This document shows, piece after piece, positions 44,265 to 53,895 of a stretch of 64,000 nt of DNA. How positions within the stretch are numbered: position 1 is the stretch's first letter; every line of letters starts with the position of its first letter. A model generated the notes under the pieces. The model did not search any database. It had not been told where the DNA came from and worked only from the letters and a program-made list of their open reading frames with translations. A program made the position numbers and the translations under genes. Source of the DNA: Leishmania infantum JPCM5 (taxonomy: Eukaryota > Euglenozoa > Kinetoplastea > Trypanosomatida > Trypanosomatidae); assembly GCF_000002875.2 (NCBI RefSeq), contig NC_009392.2, positions 372,001 through 436,000 on the forward strand, given 5' to 3'.

Positions 44265-44441
44265 TCAGCACCGTTGTAAATAATGATCTCGCTGGATGTC
44301 AACCTCATGGTTTTCCTTGTCATCCTCGCCTAGCAACTCAGGCAACTTACTGATTGGCTTGTAGCCCAGAGTCGCCAGTGTTTTGGCGTAGCGGGCAAAG
44401 TTGCAGTCGATCCCGAAGAAAACCGTCTTCATCAAGGGCAT
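44265..44441 (-). pseudogene. Short coding-like fragment beside retroposon copy 1
   Basis: A 58-codon frame from ATG (MPLMKTVFFGIDCNFARYAK) to QRC-stop, with balanced, folded-protein-like composition (LGYKPISKLPELLGEDDK). It ends 70 bases from the retroposon edge. It may be a gene fragment truncated by insertion or rearrangement, or chance. No family recognised. Confidence 0.3.
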
Positions 44442-44964
44442 AGACACAACAAATCAAACGATCGCGTCCTTCACAGTCGCTTTAGCTCCAAAAAGCCGTG
44501 AATGGGATAAAGGCAGAGCAGACAACAAAAAAAGAGAGACAAGCCTTATAAAAAGGCGAATAAGATTTACATGTAGATTTAATCCTGCTCCCAATCGACG
44601 GAACTGCTGTGCCTCGCTGTCACACAGCTTGCGTAAGCGAGTCTATGAAAGGCCGTCCTGTGGGGAATAGAGAAGTCAAACTGCAAAGGCTAATTTTTTT
44701 TTTGAGATCCACGAGCTCGAGTCCAAGGCACTGAACTGCACAAGGACGATAAGAAAGAGAGATAGAGTCACATCCGATTGCAAAAGAAGATAGAAAACCA
44801 AGTAACCATACAGGAAACGAAAAGCAGGAATAATAGCGAATACATGCGTGAGAGGTCCGCAATCGAAAAAAAAATTTGATGCACCCTGAGTGAGTGAGAT
44901 TGCCCTACAAGAGTTCTTGGTGATTCTCCAGCGGGCTAGGTGCAAAACGTATCCTCGACTCATT
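44442..44964. other. Low-G+C spacer
   Basis: No gene seen. Contains a T-run at 44693-44703 and an A-run at 44866-44874. Confidence 0.5.
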
Positions 44965-46275
44965 TCAGTCCGGCAAGACGTGTGCGTGATAGTCTTCACG
45001 GAGTGGCAACTCGACACCATAGGCAGAGAGCTGGTCCTCGTCGACGTGATGATCAACGAATAGAATGCTGAGAGCGCTCCTGTCTAACGGTGCCCCAATG
45101 TACGACTTAGGCGAAAAACTATCCAGCAAGAAACTATTACTGGTTTTGATACCTTCAACCCTAACTTTCTCGTCGTGCCGGTCGAAGGGGTCGAGCTCTG
45201 GGTCTATGTGAAGGACACCATTCACAGTACAGGATATGCGCTGCGAGTTTGCGAGAAGCAGAGGCCTTTTCGGTGGGCTAGGTATTCCCACACCACGCTG
45301 AATAAGACTATTCGATACTTGCAGGTGACTCTTTGCCCCGTTTATTGTCCTGGAGAGAGGAGTTTTCAGAGTAGATAACCCTTGTTTACTCCCAATGAGC
45401 TCTTTGAATTGCTTCGCCCACTCATCATCTAGAGCCACAAACTCCCCCGCAATTGTATGCCGGTGGCTTTTGTCGGCATCTGCTTCACTTTCGCCGTATT
45501 GCATTGCACCCGCATGTCGAGTGTGCTCCGACTCTTGGCCCATCTTAGCCATCAAAGGCCTAAGTAACGCCGCTGTGCGGCGCGCCAGCGATACAAAACT
45601 TCCGCCAAGAACGCCGGTACCGACGCAGTCGTCCAATTCTAGTGCCCGTCAAAAGAGCAGCTCCCGGCTGTCATTTGTCGATTTCGAACGGTATCGCCGT
45701 CGCTCCGCGCTTGCAGTGAGACGATCCGCGACTTTGAATGTGGTCACCTCACCTCCGAGCCTACTGCGCGGGGAGTGGAAGAGGGAAGAACAAAGCGATG
45801 ATGCGTTCGCAGCGTAGTTCTGCAGTGATAAGAAGCCTCGCGCATTTTTCGGCTGGACTCTTGAAATGCTTCGGTTTGAGAACCGTGACACCCTGTGGAA
45901 ACAGTCACTGTGGGGGGTGTTACAACACAAAACTGCTGCAGGCACAGTACCTTCCAAAGCAAGCTGCTCGGCCATCCAAGCGTTCCACACTTCCCACTTT
46001 CTCAAGATAAATTCTTCCTTTGCCAGTGTTTCCTCCTCTACCGCTTGTGGAACCCTTTGATACACTGATGATGATGCGTTAGACATAAGGAAGCTCTCAG
46101 GCAATGTTGGTGCTCTTCGACCAGAGCAGAAAGCGGTTATATCATGAATCCGCTCACTGCTCAAGGAAGCGGCCGTTGCTCCTGTCAAGATCCATGCACG
46201 CACATCGTGTATATTTGCTGCCTGCACCTGATAATAGCTTGCCCTCGCGCATGATAAAGCGAAAGCCACTCTCAT
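44965..46275 (-). pseudogene. Minus-strand gene interrupted by one in-frame TGA, unknown family
   Basis: Two open stretches in the same frame: 208 codons (46275-45649, starting MRVAFALSCARASYYQVQ) and a further 223 codons (45636-44965), separated by a TGA at 45649-45651 and four sense codons. Together they would make about 435 residues. Composition is balanced, with an aromatic/charged helix (EETLAKEEFILRKWEVWNAW) and a C-terminus with LDRSALSILFVDHHVDEDQ. No domain recognised. G+C is lower than in the flanking gene clusters. Its placement in a strand-switch region among retroposons suggests a decaying gene, though a single TGA is the only break I see downstream of the ATG. Confidence 0.5.
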
Positions 46276-46788
46276 GCGAAGGTGAGAGGTTCAACTCGAA
46301 GCTTGTGCGCACTGGATGTGATGAGGATAGCATTTTCTAGCCGGCAAAACACAACTCCACACCAAAGGTGCGTAGGCACAAAAGGGGGGCAAGTGAGGCG
46401 AACAATGCTACAGAAAGATGCACTTTAGTGCTTCTTTTTCTACCTTGGGCACCCGGGGCAAAGGCAACTCAGGTCATTCGCATTCTTTCCATTACTTCAA
46501 CAGCGGAATACCCCTCTCACATCTTTTACTACATCTGATGTATTTTCAAAATATTGTTTTCTGTCAAAGTATCGGTATCAGCTGCGTACACAACGTGGAG
46601 ACCTCACTTATTTGCTCCTTTCGTCGACCAACTCCGCTATGGCCCTTGCACGCAACAACGCAGACAACACGGAAGTCAGCACAGAAGGCAGAAGTTATCG
46701 ATGTTCAGTTACCAGATCGCGCGCCCCACAACAACTCGCAGCTCCCAAAAAAACCGACAGCAAAGACCACTCTGACAACACACAACGG
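46276..46788. other. Low-G+C spacer
   Basis: No gene supported. Would hold the upstream signals of the interrupted minus-strand gene. Confidence 0.4.
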
Positions 46789-47319
46789 CTCAAAGTGGTA
46801 GTAGAGTTCAGTACCCACTCCCTCTGGAGGAGCCAAGCAGTTCCCCCTATCCCTTGCGAGTGTCAACCCTCTGCTTTTAGTGACAGGGCCAAGCACCTGC
46901 GACGTGGTGAGGTCAGAGCGATGTGTCGCTGCTGATGCCGGCGGTGCGCTTCTTGATGGCGCTGCGTCGGAGAGAGCTGCAACTATGCAGCCGTTTGTGC
47001 CATGTGTGTGTGACGGGCAGGGTGACCACGTGACCCCGATGTGTCCCACCTGGCCCCCACTGCCCACTGGTGAGGGAGCCCGCGCCACCCCGAGGGGAGA
47101 TGCAGCAGGGGGCGGCCGGCATGATGGGTGAGCGGCTGCGAGGCGCCCTGCTCAGTGGGTGGTGTTTGGGGCCGAGATCACGCACTGGTGACCGAGTCGG
47201 CGCACTGCCGCAACGTGTGTCTAGCGCTGCTTTGCAGCAGGCGGTGGGCGTGCAACCGGCCTGGGGCAGAGTTGTGCTGAGCCCATGCCCCCTGGCAGAG
47301 AATGAACATTAAAAAAAAA
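46789..47319 (+). repeat. SIDER-type retroposon, copy 2
   Basis: Inverted relative to copy 1. It ends CCCCCTGGCAGAGAATGAACATT followed by nine A residues, which fixes the 3' end of the element type. Shares ACTAAAAGC with copy 3 and its 5'-end sequence with copy 1. The next ~75 bases are also shared with copy 4. Confidence 0.85.
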
Positions 47320-47394
47320 TGGACTGCAACAATGAGAAGACGATGTGAATACAGTATTCAAAAGGGACGACAACAAAGAACATGCGCACTGTTT
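47320..47394 (+). repeat. Flank shared with the 3' side of copy 4
   Basis: Beyond the A-run, about 70 bases (GGACTGCAACAATGAGAAGA onward to ACTGTT) match 56177-56250 with only two differences at the far end. Independent insertions would not share downstream DNA, so copies 2 and 4 are related by segmental duplication or conversion, or the element is longer than its A-run suggests. Confidence 0.85.
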
Positions 47395-50300
47395 CCTCAG
47401 TTTTTGCCTCGATCACCGGAAAGGAGAGAGCCCAGGTGACAGGATTCCACCGCTCCCCCCCCCCTGCCCCGGCATCCGTGATACCCAGTTTTTTCTCAAA
47501 TCGCAAACCCCAGGCAGCACAGCATGGAAAAAGCGGCCCCAGCGCCCAGGCCAAACACGCCGCGTCGCCATAGGCCTTGAAACCCCCCCCTGCGGCCACC
47601 CAAAGCGCCGACCCGCAAACCCAAAGCAAAAGGACAGGGAAAGAGGTGCCCCGCCGACCCGGCGCGCTGGGGGTAAGGGTTCCCACCAAAGGGCCTGCGG
47701 AACAGAAAGGCCGCGGCCACCGCGACGCCGCGCCCCAAAAGCGCCCCATCCCCAGCAAATGGCGAACCGCGGCTGGGGCAGCGGAGCCGCACCGTAAGAG
47801 TAAAATAAGCGCTGTGCTTTGCCAAGCCTCACCCAAAGCTCTCGAGTCATGCGGGTGCTGCCGTCTTCAGATTTTATCCCGTTTCGTTTGGGAATGTTAC
47901 CGTCTGGAAAGGTTAACCCATTGAAACCCTAAAGCTGCATATAATTACGGTACAGGTGAAAAAACTATCTGCAGCTAAGTCGGCCATCCCAACACGGCGC
48001 TACAGCCCAGTGCCCGGCGTTTACGGAAGCTAAGCGCCTGCAAACCTTCGCTTTCGATGTCGGCGAGTGCGGCGCAGGCCCCGGCGGCTAGGAACACCGT
48101 GGCGATGCAACCCCTGAGCCTGGGCAACCCCCCGCCCATACGCCACCCCACCGCCACGCGTGGCGACGCGTGGCGCCATCATCCACTGATGCTTTCGGTG
48201 CCCGAACGCTTCTTTAGCGATGCGGCAATGCGAAGCGTAGTCTGGGGCCTATCCTGTTTTTAATTTAAAGGCATGATATGCCCCGCCTGTAAGATACCAG
48301 CCCTGTTTTTCCCCTTCGGCACAAACACGACAGACCGGCGCACGCGACCCTTTTGCCCCCGGACAGTGAGTTTGGCCACGGCCCGGTTGGGCGCCGCGCC
48401 ATCAAGATGGACTCGCGCCACGGCCGCATCCGCAGCCCCGCGTCTACCCAACCGTTGGCGCACCAACGGCGCCCCAGGCGGCGAAACACCTCGCAGCCCC
48501 CGCCCCAGCGCCGAGCCCACACCCGGGCCCAGAGCCCCCATCCCACTGCCAGCTGCGCCCCGCTACCTATTGCCCACGATCTGGGCTGCTATTCCATGCA
48601 TGAAAGCACCACCTGCAATACCGCGAAGGCATCTTTATAGAGAATGGCGCGCCTAGGACGCGGAAGCTTTGCTACTCGAAACGCAACAGCGCACGATATT
48701 CCCCAGCACCTTCACCGGCGCTGCCGGCTCACGGCCCACCCCGCCCGTGCCAAACGGGGTTGGCGATCTTGCCAAGGCCTCCCCGTGGGTGCGTGACCAC
48801 CGCTGCGGGGAGTTCCCCGAGCGTCCGCGGCGTTGCCCAGGCCTAGAAAAAGAACAACGTCGCCGCGGAAGTGCCGGCGCCAGCGCTGGAAAGGTCGCCT
48901 TCCCGTCCCCCGCGCCAAACCCCCCTGAAAGCCGTATGGGCTGCCCGGGGCCTTCCCGCCACCGCCCGTGGAGGCACCGGCCTGTCCCCACCGCCTGCGC
49001 AGACCGCCAGAAGCGCCCCCGCCCCCCCCCTACCGTTCGAGGCAGCGCGCCGCCCCGGCTTTGCGCTCCGACCGGCCAAGGGGGGGCTGGCAGCCGGTGT
49101 AAGGAGCACGTGGGCCATCGGAGGGAATCTTTCGCGCACAAGAAGCCGTATCGCCGCCCAGCGCGGGATTACCGGATTGCATTTCTGCGCACGCGCGCGC
49201 AAAAGCAGAAGATCTCGCCGATGGGACGTCCAGAAGAAACGGGCGGCGCCTCTCTTTGGCAGGGCTCGAAAAAATCACCCCGGAAGCAATCGTTAGGAAA
49301 GGGGTAAAAAGGCTGTCCTGGTGGTTTTCGTTTTTAATATTTTGCTTTGTGCCATGCGCCGGGGTCGTTGTACGGGCGTTGCCAAAAAAAATATTTTCTT
49401 CTGTTTCTGTTGCGGCTGCCAAGGCGGTTGTGAATGGTCGGGGTGACTATTGCCCGAATGCTTGCGGGGAATGAACCATGCAAAATATTCACTCCTTTGC
49501 GTCTATGAATATGGCGGCTTTCCTCGCTTAGGGGCGATATTTCGGGCGCGCGCGGGGGACCAGGTGCGCACTTACGGCAAAGCATCCTTTGCGCAGCGGC
49601 TTTCAGAAATTTCAAGCAAGAGCGCCGGTGTAACTCCACACGGGTGCTTTCCTTTTATCCGCCGTGCAATTGTTAAAGCGGCCCTGCCCCTTTCGGAGGA
49701 AATGCGCCGCACGCCATCGCGTCGCCCATGCGACCGCGAGTTTGTATTCCAGAAAAGGCGCGAACTCCTTAGGACAAAAAGGCGCAACGGTTTTTGCAGA
49801 GACGGCATTGGCAAATGCAAGCCGCGTCGGGGATGTGCTTTTAGGGCTTCCGTAAAGGAAAATTATGCGGCGCCGGGCGCGGGGGGTGGGTGTGGGTTTT
49901 TCGCTGCCCTTGGGCGGGGGTCGGGCACAGCCCACGGCCGCCGCCGCCGCCCCACGGGGCCGGCTTCTGTTTTCGAGGCGGTTAGGCGGAGGCCCCAACC
50001 CACCAAAACGAGCGAAAGGCCCGCCAACCGTTTCCAATGCCTGGGGTTGGTCAGCGCCAGCTCATCGGCGAGGAGGAAAAACTGGCGGCGGGGTGGCCGT
50101 CCGTTGGGGAAAAGGGGGTTGGCCGCGCGCGGTGGCGGCGAACAGGGGCGGGGGCGCATATGGAAGACTGGGGCGTTCTGCTTGCAGCTGGCCGCCTTCT
50201 TTTGTGGGCGGTGGGCGGGCTTCCCGGGGCCGCCGGGATTTTTTGGACCAAGCGGAAGCCCAAAGCCCGCCCGCCGCCGACCAGAATGGGAGCGGTGCCC

Positions 50301-51480
50301 GATACCTCCCGGCACGGAGGCGCGGCCGACCACCGGGCGCGCATGCGGCTTTGTGCGTAGCCGCATTCTTCATGCACGCTGCGTGCCTTTCACGCTTGCA
50401 TGTGCAAGGATTCAAACCACCGGAAGGAGTGCGCCTGAAAAAGGAGAGGGGGGGGGTTGTGAAACCGGGAAAGGCAAACCCCTTAAATTTTCTGTGGGAA
50501 CGGCGCTCGGCAGCAGCTTTCTCACAAATGGCGGGGCTGGGGGAAATGCTTGCCGCGCTGCCGGCAGAAGTCACCCCCTCGAAGGGTCGGCTTCTGACGC
50601 TTCTCAAAAAATGCGGGTTTGCAGCCATGCTCTGCGGATCCGTTGGGTTTCCTGCGAATGACCTCCGTGCCGCGCTTTTTTGCTTTTGGTTGCGAGGGCG
50701 CTGGCGACGGTGCGCCGCCGGGCGGTTTCTTCGTGGCGGCTTTGATTTCAAGGGGCCGAAAGGACGCCCTGGACAGATTTCCCCCACCGAAAAAAAAACA
50801 AAACTTGCCTTCAAAGACCGGGCGAGCCACACCCCGGACAGCAGCAGCACAGGGTTCCCCCCCAGAGCCCTGGGTTGGGCGCCCGGGGGCGTGGCCCGCG
50901 GTTTGGGGCGGAGAGACCTTTTTTGCGAGGGTTGCGCTTTTCAGAGGTCCCAGGGTCGCCGCCGTGCATTTATCGCGCCGCTCTTGGAAATTAAAAAGCG
51001 ACCCTGCAAGGCAAGCAACTTCGAAGCGTGTTTTCGGACCGACGGGAGCAGGCCCCACAGACCCCCAATAATGCAACCCAAATGGTGCGGCCCGTGTTGT
51101 GCCGCGGGGTGTTTTTCCGGCTGAGCGGGGGCTTCCGGCGATGGCGGCGCCCAGCCCCTTTTGCCATTGCGAAAGCGAGTGTCAACCTTCGCCGCCATCG
51201 CCGCCCACAGGGTTTTCTGTTCTGTTTGCGTTGCATCCATGCAAATCTTTCCTCATCATTTCACTTTTCCCAGCCGCCGAGAATCTTCTGGTACAATAAT
51301 TGTGTGCAGAGGGTGTGCTTTTTCAAAGGGGCCGCCGTTGCGGTTGGGCGCCCCTTTGCGAAAGCCAGGATGACGTCTGAAATATGTGTGAATCAATCAC
51401 ATCAATTTCCTGTGGAAATGGAAAGTGAGAGGGGGGGATTGTGCGGGACACGGCGCCTCCTTTCCAGTTAAACAAAGATC
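47395..51480. other. GC- and homopolymer-rich block of foreign appearance, no convincing gene
   Basis: Starts exactly where the shared retroposon flank ends. It differs from both the gene clusters and the surrounding low-G+C spacer: frequent runs of C or G (for example ten C near 47455, nine near 49026) alternate with A or T runs, with no (TG)n or (TA)n microsatellites of the kind common elsewhere. Long frames exist on both strands at 49450-50661 and 49865-51124, but they overlap each other in different frames, are Arg/Gly/Ala/Pro-rich and show no domain, as expected by chance at this G+C. A 5S rRNA-like sequence lies inside. Candidates: transferred DNA, a centromere or origin zone, or a decayed region. 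Confidence 0.5.
47979..48107 (+). ncRNA. 5S rRNA-like gene or pseudogene
   Basis: Ordered matches to conserved 5S rRNA elements: GTCGGCCAT at the 5' end, GGAAGCTAAGC (48025-48035, the classic 5S helix III/box A motif), CTAGGAACACCG (48088-48099) and GTGGCGATG at the 3' end. The ends pair as helix I (GTCG-GCCA with TGGCGAT, one bulged G and one G-U pair), and GGCGCT/AGCGCC (47996-48001 with 48033-48038) forms a helix II in the expected place. Length is about 129 nt against the usual 120; the part between helix III and the 3' motif is about 15 nt too long. Kinetoplastid 5S genes usually have GAAGTTAAGC, not GAAGCTAAGC. No T-run terminator follows closely, so it may be inactive or foreign. Confidence 0.4.
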
Positions 51481-52125
51481 CCATTTTCGTGATGTACAGC
51501 CGTGCGTTTCCCTCCGGCAATGGGGGGATGTTTCCTTGGCAGTCGGTGTCGCCTTGCATTTCCCATGCTTTTAAGAATTGAAACCGAAGCCAAAACTGCC
51601 TTTTCGCTTTCAAACGCGCATAATTCAGGCCCCAAAGATCCAGAAATAACAGACAAACAAAGCAACGACAAAAACTTCACAGCAGAAGGTGGGGATGCTA
51701 TCTCCGCAGCTCCACGAAGGCTTAAAAACCTGCACGTTACGTTTGAACTTGATCGGCAACTTTTTTCCCGCGCTGCAAAGGCTACATCTGCTCATGCTTG
51801 CTCAAAAAGCGTGCTTCCTCCTTTTTACGAAGCAAAAATCTGCTTTTATGTCACTCGCTTAATGGCGACAGACTGGTTCATTCAGTCGATATACATAGTG
51901 TCTATGTCCGTAAATTCTGGCTTTCAAAGCTTGGTGTAAACGTGGGGGTGCAGCCCGTCTTCTGAAGGTTCTCTCAAACCTGGTGAAGAGGTTTTGAGAA
52001 AGGAGGGAGGGCTGGCATCATGCCCGTGGTGGGGTTTTCGTTCTTAAAAGTGATCTTGAGCAGCGCAGCGTCCTTCTGCATGTGCCGCAGCGCTAGCCCT
52101 ATTCTTTTTTCAAACGCATTTATTT
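51481..52125. other. Low-G+C spacer with one possible small reading frame
   Basis: A 145-codon plus-strand frame at 51502-51939 has mixed composition (for example LHVTFELDRQLFSRAAKA) but no recognised family and no clear upstream splice signal. I do not call it a gene. Confidence 0.3.
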
Positions 52126-52641
52126 TCTGCCAGGGGGCATGGGCTCAGCACAACTCTGCCCCAGGCCGGCTGCACGCCCACCGCCTGCTGCAAAGCAGCG
52201 CTAGACACACGTTGCGGCAGTGCGCCGACTCGGTCACCAGTGCGTGATCTCGGCCCCAAACACCACCCACTGAGCAGGGCGCCTCGCAGCCGCTCACCCA
52301 TCATGCCGGCCGCCCCCTGCTGCATCTCCCCTCGGGGTGGCGCGGGCTCCCTCACCAGTGGGCAGTGGGGGCCAGGTGGGACACATCGGGGTCACGTGGT
52401 CACCCTGCCCGTCACACACACATGGCACAAACGGCTGCATAGTTGCAGCTCTCTCCGACGCAGCGCCATCAAGAAGCGCACCGCCGGCATCAGCAGCGAC
52501 ACATCGCTCTGACCTCACCACGTCGCAGGTGCTTGGCCCTGTCACTAAAAGCAGAGGGTTGACACTCGCAAGGGATAGGGGGAACTGCTTGGCTCCTCCA
52601 GAGGGAGTGGGTACTGAGACGCTGCGCTACGCTGAGATGCC
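52126..52641 (-). repeat. SIDER-type retroposon, copy 3
   Basis: Same orientation as copy 1. Its high-coordinate end reads GGGTACTGAGACGCTGCGCTACGCTGAGATGCC, matching copy 4 and differing from copies 1 and 2. Internal ACTAAAAGC is shared with copy 2. It forms an inverted pair with copy 4 around the SDE2-like and ZSWIM2-like genes. Confidence 0.85.
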
Positions 52642-53055
52642 CACGTGTTAAGAGGGGAGACGCATCGCTGTGATGGAACGAAAATGGGGAGTATCATCTT
52701 GTGTGCCGCCTGCTCGGGTTGCTTATCTTTAAAAATATTAGGGCGCCGGACCGGCAGGCTTCATTATTGAGGTGGTGGCTCGTAAGCACCAGCGGAAGTG
52801 AGTAAGCGAACAAAAATATTGAAGTGATCGTTTTGCCTCCGTAATCCGCCACACTGAGGTGTTTTTCGTTGAATCAAACTCAATCTGCCGAAAAGCGCCC
52901 AGGTATCAAGGCGGTTGTTGCCGTCTTTACAGGAAAATGAGCCTACGTCGCGTTGGAGTACGACATGAACTGATTTCAGCGTACATGCAGCAATGGATGA
53001 AACTTTTTCAACACCTTCTTTTCTGGCCCCAACAAATAAGGAAAGATTCATAGTC
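52642..53055. other. Spacer upstream of the SDE2-like gene
   Basis: No gene supported. Low G+C. A small minus-strand frame (52764-53051) has some protein-like wording but begins at a non-ATG codon and is not called. Confidence 0.4.
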
Positions 53056-53067
53056 GTTTCATTTCAG
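53056..53067 (+). promoter_or_regulatory. Candidate trans-splice acceptor for the SDE2-like gene
   Basis: CGTTTCATTTCAG-type site with AG at 53066-53067, preceded by pyrimidine-rich sequence (53008-53034, broken by a few purines), 43 bases before the ATG at 53111. Kinetoplastid mRNAs receive the spliced leader at such sites. Confidence 0.45.
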
Positions 53068-53110
53068 AAAGGTTCTCAATCGAGTTGCAGCTTCCGCGTG
53101 AGAGTGAAGA

Positions 53111-53590
53111 ATGGCCGCAGGATTGCCGCGTGCGCTTTGCTGCACTCTTCTTCCAGTTCAGAAAGTAATTTCCTTCTTGGTTCCGCAGGCCACAAAGGAT
53201 GCAATTCTGGAGGCTCTCTCTAGGCAAACGGATAGCTCTCCAGAAACGTTTGAACTCTATGTGAAAGAGAACAGCAAGCTCATTGCGGTGAGAGAGGAGA
53301 TAGGCAGCTGTGACTCTCTTTTCGCTCTCGTGAGGTGTCGCGGGGGTGGCAAAGGCGGCTTTCGCAAGCAGCTTGAGAAGAAGGGTCGCGGATTCGCGCG
53401 TGCAAAGATGAAGGCAAAGCGCAAAAGCACGAAAGCGATCCCTCAAGAAGGGAAAACTCAGCACAAGAAACGCGACACAGTGGCAGTGAAAACAAGACTT
53501 GCGAAGGCTGAGCCAAGCTCGACGAGAACGATCGTAAAGCAAGGTCTTGCGTTTGTCATAGATTCCTTTCAAAAAGGGAGCCATTCCTAA
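53111..53590 (+). CDS. SDE2-like ubiquitin-fold protein with Lys-rich tail
   Basis: A 159-residue protein. Residues 1 to about 76 fit a ubiquitin-like fold: strand (CCTLLPVQKVISFLVPQ), helix (ATKDAILEALSRQ), later strands (FELYVKENSKLIA) and a last strand LFALVRCRGG. That runs straight into GKGGFRKQLEKKGRG, a version of the GG-KGG processing site that defines SDE2. The remaining 80 residues are Lys/Arg-rich. In fission yeast and humans SDE2 is cut after the Gly-Gly by deubiquitinases, and the Lys-starting tail works in splicing and genome stability (established for those organisms). Here the site is GGGKGG, with one extra Gly. The ATG is the first in frame and leaves just enough residues for the fold. 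First plus-strand gene after the strand switch, followed 306 bases on by a ubiquitin-ligase gene. Lower G+C than the flanking clusters. Confidence 0.7.
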   Translation: MAAGLPRALCCTLLPVQKVISFLVPQATKDAILEALSRQTDSSPETFELYVKENSKLIAVREEIGSCDSLFALVRCRGGGKGGFRKQLEKKGRGFARAKMKAKRKSTKAIPQEGKTQHKKRDTVAVKTRLAKAEPSSTRTIVKQGLAFVIDSFQKGSHS

Positions 53591-53807
53591 TCTGGTTGGT
53601 TTCTGTGCATCACAAGCATCTCTGCAAAAGACAAAAAATGCTGGAAAGCAGACACCATAACTTACAGGTATATTCTTATGCTTATTTGCTCGGCGACGAC
53701 CCGCCAGGCTCTTCATCTCAGACGACTCATACGGTGCCGTGCCAGTGTGACACAGCAGGCGGACGCAAGCAAGCTCGCAACACTTCTCTCTGCTCTTAGC
53801 TGACGCT

Positions 53808-53836
53808 TTCATTTTTTTTCCCTCCGTCAACTCCAG
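53808..53836 (+). promoter_or_regulatory. Candidate trans-splice acceptor for the ZSWIM2-like gene
   Basis: A strong pyrimidine tract (TTTCATTTTTTTTCCCTCCG) followed by the AG at 53835-53836, 59 bases before the ATG at 53896. The best splice-acceptor candidate in this part of the window. Confidence 0.6.
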
Positions 53837-53895
53837 CCTTTTTTCTCGACTTCAAACAAGCGAAAAAAAAAGAACTTTTGTGTGGCTTGTATGGG

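Noticed and set aside
50400..50430. tRNA T-loop-like GGATTCAAACC
   Set aside because: The flanking bases do not form a T stem and no D arm, anticodon arm or acceptor stem can be found.
49450..51124. Two long overlapping plus-strand frames (403 and 419 codons) in the foreign-looking block
   Set aside because: They overlap in different frames, are Arg/Gly/Pro-rich, have no motif, and the opposite strand is equally open. Expected by chance in GC-rich DNA with few A/T-containing stops.
53048..53830. 260-codon minus-strand frame opposite the SDE2-like gene
   Set aside because: Antisense to a frame with a ubiquitin-fold pattern and the GG-KGG motif; its own sequence is Cys/Phe/Arg-rich without a recognisable fold.
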